A stretch of 5,107 nt of DNA from Methanomassiliicoccales archaeon (GCA_030636255.1 DAOVXH010000143.1:1-5107); one strand, 5' to 3'; shown: positions 1 through 4,296, counted from the stretch's first letter. Notes: a model not told the origin generated them from the letters alone. A program made the numbers and translations.

Positions 1-203
1 CCTGAAGTAATGAACTTCACAAGTGGTTCATAGAAAGGCTTGCCTATGTGTTCTCCATAGTGCTTTGCTGCTAATTCCTCGTCTATTTTCATGAGTTTGG
101 CTGCAACAAGTTTCAGGCCTTTACTTTCAAATCTCTGAACAACCTGGCCTACTATGCCTCGCTGAACGCCATCTGGCTTAACCATAACAAAGGTCTTTTC
201 CAT
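1..203 (-). CDS. ndk: Nucleoside diphosphate kinase, N-terminal part (runs off the window)
   Basis: NDK moves the gamma phosphate from ATP to other (d)NDPs through a phospho-histidine, balancing NTP pools in the cytoplasm. Sixty-seven complete codons are visible, starting METKF-like as MEKTFVMVKPDGVQRG. This is the characteristic NDK beginning, with the nucleotide-binding Lys at residue 9 in VKPDGV. Residues HYGEHIGKPFYEPL (48-61) match the conserved Tyr-containing helix and substrate-binding head. The family is about 150 residues long, so the catalytic His and the C-terminal half lie beyond the left edge; this is truncation by the window, not a broken gene. The ATG at 201-203 is preceded by GTGAT and lies 11 bases after the L24e stop, so it is the last visible gene of the ribosomal operon. 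In many Euryarchaeota infB follows next; that is expected here but not visible. Confidence 0.95.
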   Translation of the reverse strand, partial: MEKTFVMVKPDGVQRGIVGQVVQRFESKGLKLVAAKLMKIDEELAAKHYGEHIGKPFYEPLVKFITS

Positions 204-214
204 TGAATCACGAC

Positions 215-541
215 TCACTTGGATTTAGCGTCTTCAGCTGGTTTTTCGGCCTTCTTTTTTGGAGCTGCTTTTTTTGCTGATGCCTTCTTTGCAGGTGCTG
301 GCTTCTTTTCTACCACAGTAGCGTCTTTGGCTGCCTGTTCCCTGCTGAGAGAGCTTGCCTTCAGTTCATTGTATCGAACAGTCCATTTGGTACGCCTTGG
401 AACCCGGCCGATGTCTATCCTGTTCTTCTTGCACTTATTGGTGCAGAAGGTATAGACTGTGCCGTCCTTCTTTACGTAAATCTTGCCAGTTCCTGGTTCA
501 ATTGGTTCTCCGCAAAAAGAGCAATTTCTTTTTTCCACCAT
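215..541 (-). CDS. rpl24e: Large ribosomal subunit protein eL24 (L24e) with a long Lys/Ala/Pro tail
   Basis: A zinc-binding protein of the archaeal/eukaryotic 50S/60S subunit. Cysteines at residues 7, 10, 33 and 37 (CSFC and CTNKC) form the treble-clef-like zinc site of the family, and RVPRRTKWTVRYN (46-58) is the basic rRNA-binding stretch typical of L24e. The ATG has a strong archaeal ribosome binding site, AGGTGAT, at 545-551. That site contains the TGA stop of the upstream S28e gene (546-548), so the two genes are almost certainly translationally coupled. The core ends near residue 70. Residues about 72-108 form a low-complexity tail of K, A, P and E with repeated AKKA/APKKK units, whereas many archaeal L24e proteins stop at about 60-70 residues. 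The tail is probably disordered and may touch rRNA or be lineage-specific. Confidence 0.95.
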   Translation of the reverse strand: MVEKRNCSFCGEPIEPGTGKIYVKKDGTVYTFCTNKCKKNRIDIGRVPRRTKWTVRYNELKASSLSREQAAKDATVVEKKPAPAKKASAKKAAPKKKAEKPAEDAKSK

Positions 542-545
542 GTCA

Positions 546-755
546 TCACCTGATGCTGAGCTTTCTTGCTTCTCTCTGGGTTTCCCTTAGCATGAGAATA
601 TCACCCATCTGAACCGGGCCAAACACGTTTCGCGTGATAATTCTGCCCTTGTCCCTTCCGTCTAGGACCCTTACCTTTACCTGGGTTGCCTCTCCGGTCA
701 TGCCTGTTCGGCCCACCACTTCAACAACTTCGGCTGGTATGCTGTCTTCCATCAT
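546..755 (-). CDS. rps28e: Small ribosomal subunit protein eS28 (S28e)
   Basis: A small OB-fold protein of the 30S subunit, found in archaea and eukaryotes, located near the mRNA exit/platform region. The 69 residues match the normal family length. The protein contains the S28e core VVGRTGMTGEATQVKVRVL and ends with the family signature LRETQREARKL (57-67), close to the usual ETEREARKLR. The start is one of two adjacent ATG codons (753-755 or 750-752); GAGGTG lies five bases before the first, so the longer form was taken. The gene begins 21 bases after the L7Ae stop, and its own stop codon lies inside the L24e ribosome binding site. It is the second gene of the operon. Confidence 0.95.
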   Translation of the reverse strand: MMEDSIPAEVVEVVGRTGMTGEATQVKVRVLDGRDKGRIITRNVFGPVQMGDILMLRETQREARKLSIR

Positions 756-776
756 TTCAACACCTCAGTAAAGTCC

Positions 777-1148
777 TTACTTCTTCAGGGATGCAACCTT
801 TCCAGATAATTCTTCCATGAGAGGTTTGCCTTTTCCAGCGTCCATAATTGCTATGGAAGCTGTTGGCTTTTCCAGCCCACATGCGACACCAAGCTCCTGC
901 TTGCTGGGCACATAGGCATATGGGATGTTCTTCTCATCGCACAAAAGTGGCATGTGTGCTAGAATTTCTTCTGGCTGCACATCCTCTGCAATAATAACGA
1001 ACTTTGTCGTTCCCCTCTCAACCAGCTTGGTTACCTCATTGGTACCCTTTCTGAGCTTGCCAGTATCTCTGGTCAACTCAACAAGTTGGTAGGCCTTGTC
1101 TACAAGGTCTTTGTCCATCTCAAATCTTACATACATTGGCTTTGCCAT
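777..1148 (-). CDS. rpl7ae: Large ribosomal subunit protein eL8 / kink-turn RNA-binding protein L7Ae
   Basis: L7Ae is a 50S protein that also binds kink-turns in archaeal box C/D and H/ACA guide RNAs and in RNase P. The 123 residues start MAKPMYVRFEMDKDL, a near-standard archaeal beginning. They include KGTNEVTKLVERG (about 33-45), the conserved helix whose Asn-Glu recognises the tandem G-A pairs of a kink-turn, then IIAEDVQPEEI and the hydrophobic loop near HMPLLC. An in-frame ATG at 1182-1184 would add 12 residues (SWLAGMNEVNK-like). It was rejected because the shorter start matches the family and has GAGGTG six bases upstream, while the extension overlaps the leader hairpin. This is the first gene of the operon L7Ae-S28e-L24e-ndk. 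Confidence 0.95.
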   Translation of the reverse strand: MAKPMYVRFEMDKDLVDKAYQLVELTRDTGKLRKGTNEVTKLVERGTTKFVIIAEDVQPEEILAHMPLLCDEKNIPYAYVPSKQELGVACGLEKPTASIAIMDAGKGKPLMEELSGKVASLKK

Positions 1149-1154
1149 TTTATT

Positions 1155-1160
1155 CACCTC
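1155..1160 (-). promoter_or_regulatory. Ribosome binding site that fixes the L7Ae start
   Basis: On the minus strand GAGGTG stands six bases before the ATG at 1146-1148. It matches the archaeal 16S 3' end (anti-SD for GGAGGTGATC) and decides in favour of the 123-residue L7Ae over the longer reading from 1184. Confidence 0.85.
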
Positions 1161-1174
1161 ATTCATCCCCGCAA

Positions 1175-1198
1175 GCCACGACAAAGAAAATGTCTGGC
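1175..1198 (-). promoter_or_regulatory. Bulged hairpin in the L7Ae operon leader
   Basis: On the minus strand GCCAGACA pairs with TGTC-G-TGGC. This makes eight base pairs interrupted by one bulged G, capped by the pyrimidine loop TTTTCTT. The stem ends 26 bases before the L7Ae ATG and 14 bases before its ribosome binding site. There is no T-run directly after it, so it is not a terminator. L7Ae is known to control its own mRNA through a leader kink-turn in Sulfolobus, so a regulatory role is possible here. I could not fit a proper kink-turn (three-base bulge plus tandem G-A pairs) to this stem. Confidence 0.45.
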
Positions 1199-1254
1199 CC
1201 TTGAGAAATCATTATTCATCGGCTCCTAAGAGCATCCGCACAAAGTGGGTGGCG

Positions 1255-1263
1255 TATAAAAAA
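1255..1263 (-). promoter_or_regulatory. TATA-like box of the ribosomal operon, doubling as a T-run after the GNAT gene
   Basis: On the minus strand TTTTTTATA begins directly after the TAG stop of the acyltransferase gene. As a TATA-like box it would place transcription start near 1228-1233 and give the L7Ae mRNA a leader of about 80 bases. As six consecutive T residues it is also a plausible archaeal terminator for the upstream gene. No other convincing TATA box was seen between 1149 and 1263. Confidence 0.5.
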
Positions 1264-2004
1264 CTATTCATGTTTGAAGTAGGCCCAGATTTGTTCTCCA
1301 ACATTTTCAAAGCCCATGGAAGCGCATAATGACATACTGGCTGAATTGTCCTTGATAACATCAGAGGTTGCTCGAACTCCCCTGGCAGAAAGCCGGTTCA
1401 CCAAAGTTTTGGTAACAAGGCCAGCATAGCCTTTTCGACGATACTCGTCAAGGGTATGGGCAAATCCGAGATTTGCAATTGTATCAACTTCGAAATGCAA
1501 ACCACACCAGGCCACCGGCTGACCATTTTCCCGGATGCAAGCGCTATCAAATCTATTCACCCTATCGCGAACATGCTCTTCCTTGTCATCGCCGCCAAGT
1601 TCCCAGAATGGATAGATAAAATCAACATCTTCATCAGCCAGAGGGCCAAGTTCATCCCATTCTCCAGGCCCGTAACCGTCTGGTGCCAGATAATGCCAGC
1701 ATGGCCATTCACCGTCAAGCTTGAAATGTTTTTTCAGTATCTCGATTATGTCTGGAGCGCAGGCAGAGACGAATATTGCATCCTTAGGAAGTGCATCAAA
1801 CGGAATCTCAATGTCATCCCATTGGCCCCAGAAAATGCAATGGTCGCTGTTCTTTTGAATCGCAACTGCTGCTATAAGCTCTTCATCTGCAAATATATCG
1901 AATTGACTATCGCTGGCCCTGAAAATAAATCCTGCATTTTCCAGTATGTTTTCTGATAGTTTAGCAAACAGAGGTTCTGGGTCTGCCAAGTGACTGAGCT
2001 TCAT
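1264..2004 (-). CDS. GNAT-fold acyltransferase resembling the glycine N-acyltransferase (GLYAT) family
   Basis: Predicted to transfer an acyl group from acyl-CoA to an amine; the substrate is unknown. The 246 residues split into an N-terminal region (about 1-140) and a C-terminal GNAT domain (about 145-246). In the GNAT domain RRKGYA (189-194) fits the acetyl-CoA pyrophosphate-binding motif R/Q-x-x-G-x-G/A, preceded by the strand LGFAHTLDEY. Residues 213-231 (SDVIKDNSASMSLCASMGF) form the usual end, where an Asn and a helix precede the GF turn. The pattern FWELGG... CIRENGQPVAW ... TLDEYRRKGYAG resembles animal GLYAT proteins (PVSW, TLPEYR) more than generic bacterial acetyltransferases. That is judged from memory of the family, not from an alignment. 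A TGA lies immediately upstream in frame, so this ATG is the earliest start. A TATA box centred 25 bases upstream suggests a leaderless mRNA. A RimI-type role is unlikely given the long N-terminal domain. Confidence 0.8.
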   Translation of the reverse strand: MKLSHLADPEPLFAKLSENILENAGFIFRASDSQFDIFADEELIAAVAIQKNSDHCIFWGQWDDIEIPFDALPKDAIFVSACAPDIIEILKKHFKLDGEWPCWHYLAPDGYGPGEWDELGPLADEDVDFIYPFWELGGDDKEEHVRDRVNRFDSACIRENGQPVAWCGLHFEVDTIANLGFAHTLDEYRRKGYAGLVTKTLVNRLSARGVRATSDVIKDNSASMSLCASMGFENVGEQIWAYFKHE

Positions 2005-2025
2005 GCATCATAAATTCATTTTTGG

Positions 2026-2033
2026 TATATTAA
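2026..2033 (-). promoter_or_regulatory. TATA box for the GNAT gene, leaderless geometry
   Basis: On the minus strand TTAATATA is centred about 25 bases before the ATG at 2002-2004. That is the spacing at which archaeal transcription would begin on or next to the start codon. The lack of a clear GGTG-type ribosome binding site in the same interval agrees with a leaderless transcript. Confidence 0.6.
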
Positions 2034-2061
2034 CCCATTCGATAATGACAATTATGTTAAA

Positions 2062-2071
2062 TTGATATATA
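2062..2071 (+). promoter_or_regulatory. Possible TATA box for the proline-rich gene
   Basis: TTGATATATA would place transcription start near 2092 and leave a leader of about 30 bases that includes the AGAGGG ribosome binding site. A second T-rich candidate, TTTTTATC at about 2080-2087, would start transcription nearer 2109, so the choice is uncertain. The region 2005-2123 is AT-rich and serves two divergent genes. Confidence 0.4.
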
Positions 2072-2111
2072 GAATAAAGTTTTTATCATAGTATGGGCAT
2101 TACACTGCAAT

Positions 2112-2117
2112 AGAGGG
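2112..2117 (+). promoter_or_regulatory. Ribosome binding site supporting a TTG start
   Basis: AGAGGG lies six bases before TTG at 2124-2126. The first in-frame ATG (2139) has only a weak AAAGG close to it, so TTG is the better start for the proline-rich protein. The site overlaps the TAG that ends a six-codon ATG reading frame at 2093-2113. Confidence 0.55.
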
Positions 2118-2123
2118 AAGGCA

Positions 2124-3170
2124 TTGTCAGTAAAGGATATGTATGCAGACCTTGAGAAAATTGAGGCTCGGGGAAAACGGAAGAAGGAGAAGAGAAAAGG
2201 CTTCTTTTCACGTGATAAGAAAGAGGAACCAGCGAAAGCTCCAGAACCAGTTCCCGAACCACCGGTGGAATCTCCTCCAGAACCAGAGCCAATTCCTGAA
2301 CCTGCTCCTATTGTTGAGCCTGCACCATCACCTCCTCCGGCTCCGCCAGTTGATGATGCAATGGATGATATGGCCCTGGAACCGCCATCAAAACCAGAAC
2401 CAGTAGTACATGAAAAACCAGATTATTTTGAGCCAAATGAGATTAAACAACAAGAGCCCGTTGTGGCTCCCCCACCAGAGCCAGTTCCAGAACCGGCACC
2501 ATCGCCACCCCCAATTTCAAAGCCAGAACCTGCTGTTGACCCAATGGACATGCTTCAATTTTCAGAATCATCAGATGAAGAAGATGACTCTCCAGGCCAG
2601 CAACCGCCTGGGCCAGACCCTTTTGGAGCCCAGCCGGACCCTGCTGGATTTTCATCCATGCCAGTAGCTCCAGAGCCAGAGGAAGAGGAGATTGTTGAGG
2701 AAGAATTACCCGGCGAGGTAATTGCATTTGAGGAAGAAGTTCAAACACCAGAGCCCAAACCAGACCCAACACCGGCTCCGGCAGCCCCTGCGCCGACCCC
2801 TCCAGTCCAGGAACCAATTCACACTCCTGAACCAGAGCCAGTTCCCGCTCCGACACCAATCCCCCCACCAGTTCAAGAACCAGTGCAGCAAAGCCAGCCT
2901 GCACCGGCCCCACAAGTTCAGACACCAGCTCCGGAGCCAAAGCCACCAACCCCTACTCCTGTGCCAGCACCTGTTGCTAAACCAATCACACCTGCAAAAC
3001 CATCCTGGCAGCCATTGACCGGCCCGGCCAAGGTAAAAGCAGATGCCCACATCCACGAGTACAAGAATTGGCTAAACAAGGGATACAAGGCAGGTAAATT
3101 TACCAAGGAAGAATGTTCGCACAAGCTCTGGCAAAAGGAAGTTGAGATTGGCCTCCGTCCTCCACAGTGA
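2124..3170 (+). CDS. Proline/glutamate-rich disordered protein with a helical C-terminal module, function unknown
   Basis: I do not recognise a named family. Residues 1-34 are a likely helix with a strongly basic run (KRKKEKRKGFFSRDKK, 18-33). Residues about 36-291 are low-complexity P, E, A, V, Q and T with repeated PEPxPEP, PAPSPPP and PTPxP units and should be an extended, unstructured chain. Two acidic breaks interrupt it: 149-155 (SSDEEDD) and 185-206 (runs of E, then LPGEVIAF). Residues 305-344 look folded: two amphipathic helices around NWLNKGYKAGKFTKEE, ending WQKEVEIGL. This resembles the short SHOCT-type oligomerisation hairpins, though that is a guess. There is no signal peptide or membrane segment, so it should be cytoplasmic. 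The start is TTG with AGAGGG upstream. The design (basic head, long spacer, small tail) suggests a tether or scaffold. The AhpD-like gene follows after 42 bases and may be co-transcribed. Confidence 0.85.
   Translation: MSVKDMYADLEKIEARGKRKKEKRKGFFSRDKKEEPAKAPEPVPEPPVESPPEPEPIPEPAPIVEPAPSPPPAPPVDDAMDDMALEPPSKPEPVVHEKPDYFEPNEIKQQEPVVAPPPEPVPEPAPSPPPISKPEPAVDPMDMLQFSESSDEEDDSPGQQPPGPDPFGAQPDPAGFSSMPVAPEPEEEEIVEEELPGEVIAFEEEVQTPEPKPDPTPAPAAPAPTPPVQEPIHTPEPEPVPAPTPIPPPVQEPVQQSQPAPAPQVQTPAPEPKPPTPTPVPAPVAKPITPAKPSWQPLTGPAKVKADAHIHEYKNWLNKGYKAGKFTKEECSHKLWQKEVEIGLRPPQ
2229..2996 (+). repeat. Degenerate CCN/GAR-rich repeat tract encoding the Pro-Glu linker
   Basis: Short imperfect direct repeats such as GAACCAGAGCCA and CCAGTTCC(C/A) recur throughout, for example near 2280, 2475 and 2829. 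Each copy encodes a variant of PEPVPEP. The codons for Pro vary (CCA, CCT, CCG, CCC), so the repetition is stronger in protein than in DNA. This suggests old expansion held by selection on amino-acid composition. The bias also keeps several other frames open on both strands; those are not genes. Confidence 0.8.
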
Positions 3171-3183
3171 TTATGGGAAAATG

Positions 3184-3192
3184 ATTTTAGAT
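3184..3192 (+). promoter_or_regulatory. Possible TATA box for the AhpD-like gene
   Basis: TTTTAGATA is centred 25 bases before the ATG at 3213, the leaderless spacing. No Shine-Dalgarno-like sequence precedes that ATG or the alternative GTG at 3207. The box is a mediocre match to the archaeal consensus, and read-through from the proline-rich gene is an alternative. Confidence 0.35.
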
Positions 3193-3212
3193 AACATCCA
3201 CATCCAGTGCCA

Positions 3213-3551
3213 ATGCCAGATATTGAAGAATTCCAGAGCCAGCGTGAGAAATTGCAAGCTTTAATGATGGAAAAGGCCGACAAGACCATGAAGAGATTTC
3301 TGAACCTGGACACCCAGGCATATGTCGACGGAGCACTTTCGGCAAAGGAGAAGGAGCTTTTGGGCTTGATATCATCACTTGTTCTTAGATGTGAGGATTG
3401 CATTAATTATCATCTTGTCCAGTGCCATAAGCTGGGTCTGAAAGAGGATGAACTTGTGGAGGCGCTGTCTGTGGGTCTAATAGTTGGCGGCTCAATTACG
3501 ATTCCACATATTCGAAGAGCTCTGGCTACTTGGGACCAGCTGGGTGAATAA
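3213..3551 (+). CDS. AhpD-like / carboxymuconolactone decarboxylase-family protein with an intact redox CxxC
   Basis: A small all-helical protein of the AhpD/CMD superfamily, whose CxxC members act as disulfide reductants for peroxiredoxins or as weak peroxidases. In the 112-residue product, ALSAKEKELLGLISSLVLRCEDCINYH (41-67) carries Glu48, Cys60, Cys63 and His67. The spacing E-x11-C-x2-C-x3-H equals that of the AhpD active site (Glu118, Cys130, Cys133, His137 in Mycobacterium tuberculosis), so redox activity is expected rather than the decarboxylase reaction. Residues about 78-97 (EDELVEALSVGLIVGGSITI) are the usual second helical half. GTG at 3207 would add two residues; ATG at 3213 was chosen for leaderless spacing. 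The TAA abuts the ATG of the next gene, and the last codons (GGT GAA) supply that gene's ribosome binding site. The two are therefore translationally coupled. Confidence 0.88.
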   Translation: MPDIEEFQSQREKLQALMMEKADKTMKRFLNLDTQAYVDGALSAKEKELLGLISSLVLRCEDCINYHLVQCHKLGLKEDELVEALSVGLIVGGSITIPHIRRALATWDQLGE

Positions 3552-4007
3552 ATGCCTGATTATGAAGGCACTCTGAAACTGGCCAACAAGCTAATAAATT
3601 CTGAAGCCCAAAGAGACGATGTCCTGGGGGCAATCTGCTTCTTGCTCAAAGACGAGGTTAAAAATTATGACTGGGTTGGCATATATTTTGCCAATAACAA
3701 AACTAAAAAACTTCAGCTTGGACCTTTTGCCGGAGACCCAACCGAGCATGTGAAAATAGACTATGGCCAGGGAATTTGTGGCCAGGCCGCAGAATCCCTT
3801 GACACCTTTGTTATTCAGGATATTAGTCAGGAAGATAATTATCTATCTTGCAGTCCAACTGTCAAATCCGAGATAGTTATCCCAATAATGAAAAATGAAA
3901 AATTTGTGGCACAGCTGGATATAGATTCCCATGCTAAAAATCCATTTACAGAAGACGATACAGAGTTTTTGGAAGAACTTTGCAGGATGCTGGCTGAACT
4001 TTTCTAA
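3552..4007 (+). CDS. msrC: Free methionine-(R)-sulfoxide reductase (GAF-domain fRMsr)
   Basis: Reduces free methionine-R-sulfoxide to methionine in the cytoplasm, recycling through protein disulfides. The 151 residues form one GAF domain of normal fRMsr length. Visible landmarks are YDWVGIYF (39-46), LGPFAGDP (56-63), YGQGICGQA (71-79), LSCSPTVKSEIVIPI (98-112) and QLDIDS (121-126), the same order as in E. coli YebR/MsrC. Cys100 sits where the catalytic cysteine is expected, and Cys76, 24 residues before it, matches a second conserved cysteine. The third E. coli cysteine, ten residues before the GxCG cysteine, is His66 here. The gene starts at the base after the AhpD-like stop, with GGTGA four bases upstream inside that gene. 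The neighbour may supply reducing power. A generic ligand-sensing GAF protein is less likely because the active-site motifs are intact. Confidence 0.88.
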   Translation: MPDYEGTLKLANKLINSEAQRDDVLGAICFLLKDEVKNYDWVGIYFANNKTKKLQLGPFAGDPTEHVKIDYGQGICGQAAESLDTFVIQDISQEDNYLSCSPTVKSEIVIPIMKNEKFVAQLDIDSHAKNPFTEDDTEFLEELCRMLAELF

Positions 4008-4008
4008 A

Positions 4009-4034
4009 ATTGAGCATTAGGCTATTCGCTCAAT
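4009..4034 (+). terminator. Seven-base-pair inverted repeat right after the fRMsr stop
   Basis: ATTGAGC (4009-4015) pairs perfectly with GCTCAAT (4028-4034) across a 12-base loop, starting two bases after the TAA. It could end or protect the AhpD-fRMsr mRNA. There is no long T-run after it, only TTATTTA, so its role as a terminator is uncertain. Confidence 0.35.
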
Positions 4035-4041
4035 CAGTTAT

Positions 4042-4104
4042 TTACTGCCACACATAGCTGAACGCCAGGCCATTGATGGCCTGGATGAAAGCAAAGGGCA
4101 GTAA
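4042..4104. other. Two-stem structured element with an internal loop (non-coding)
   Basis: The outer arms TTACTGCC (4042-4049) and GGCAGTAA (4097-4104) pair over eight bases without mismatch. Inside, CCAGGCCA (4065-4072) and TGGCCTGG (4077-4084) pair over eight bases with the four-base loop TTGA. An internal loop of 15 and 12 bases separates the two stems. The shape (lower stem, internal loop, upper stem) recalls a guide-RNA hairpin, but nothing proves which strand is transcribed. No box motif follows directly at the expected place on either strand. Confidence 0.5.
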
Positions 4105-4114
4105 GAAGGAATCC

Positions 4115-4190
4115 GCCATATACCGTACATATACAAGCATAGAAAATCAAAGTCGCTGAGACTTTGATAATTAGGTGTATGGCCTACACA
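4115..4190. other. Second two-stem structured element, followed by ACACA on the plus strand
   Basis: GCCATATACC (4115-4124) pairs with GGTGTATGGC (4174-4183) over ten positions with one G-T pair. ATCAAAGTC (4146-4154) pairs with GACTTTGAT (4160-4168) perfectly, with the loop GCTGA. The internal loop is uneven, 21 bases on the left and 5 on the right. On the plus strand the outer stem is followed by CTACACA, which is close to where the ACA box of an archaeal H/ACA guide RNA would sit (17 bases from the loop top, against the usual 14-16). No kink-turn was recognised in the upper stem, so the H/ACA reading is only a candidate. Confidence 0.45.
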
Positions 4191-4236
4191 GGTAAACATA
4201 CAGTCACAAAGGAACTGGCAACTATTCTGTTAATCC

Positions 4237-4265
4237 AAAAACGCCAGCGCTGCTTTCGGGGCTGG
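4237..4265 (-). terminator. Likely terminator of the RNA 2'-phosphotransferase gene
   Basis: Read on the minus strand, CCAGC (4265-4261) and GCTGG (4248-4244) form a five-base-pair stem with a 12-base loop, followed by CG and TTTTT (4241-4237). It lies about 30 bases after the TGA/TAG end of the minus-strand gene at 4297. The T-run alone would be a reasonable archaeal termination signal. Confidence 0.5.
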
Positions 4266-4296
4266 TAGTTTACTAATCCCGAAGAAATGAAGCAGT

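Noticed and set aside
219..455. Plus-strand frame with an Ala/Phe-rich, membrane-like product
   Set aside because: It is the antisense of the Lys/Ala/Pro tail of L24e; the AAG/GCN codons read backwards as Phe, Leu and Ala.
1149..1184. Longer L7Ae starting at 1184
   Set aside because: The extra 12 residues are not seen in the family and have no ribosome binding site, while GAGGTG is correctly placed for the ATG at 1148.
1456..1956. 166-residue open frame on the plus strand, antisense to the acyltransferase
   Set aside because: The opposite strand encodes a protein with clear GNAT motifs. This frame has no ribosome binding site and no recognisable domain, and its many Cys, Ile and Phe residues fit antisense reading of a normal gene.
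2229..2996. CRISPR or tandem satellite array
   Set aside because: The repeats are short, degenerate, in frame and without spacers of uniform length; they are explained by the protein's Pro/Glu composition.
2443..3403. Long minus-strand frames (2443-2949, 2706-3056, 2918-3403) and alternate plus-strand frames across the proline-rich gene
   Set aside because: The CCN/GAR codon bias removes stops from other frames. The products are repetitive (LELV, WLWL or NQSQ runs) and lack start signals.
4050..4096. Box C/D guide RNA
   Set aside because: CTGA and GATGA-like words occur (4058-4061, 4084-4088), but not in the order C, D', C', D, and the best box C candidates match only five of seven positions.
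4085..4159. Small basic open frame of 24 codons (begins MKAKGSKKES) in the convergent gap
   Set aside because: No proper ribosome binding site or promoter, and it runs through stems of both structured elements. No match to a known small ribosomal protein came to mind.
4008..4296. tRNA, 5S RNA, SRP RNA or RNase P RNA in the gap
   Set aside because: No T-loop GTTCRA sequence, no SRP domain IV signature and none of the universal RNase P bases were found on either strand.
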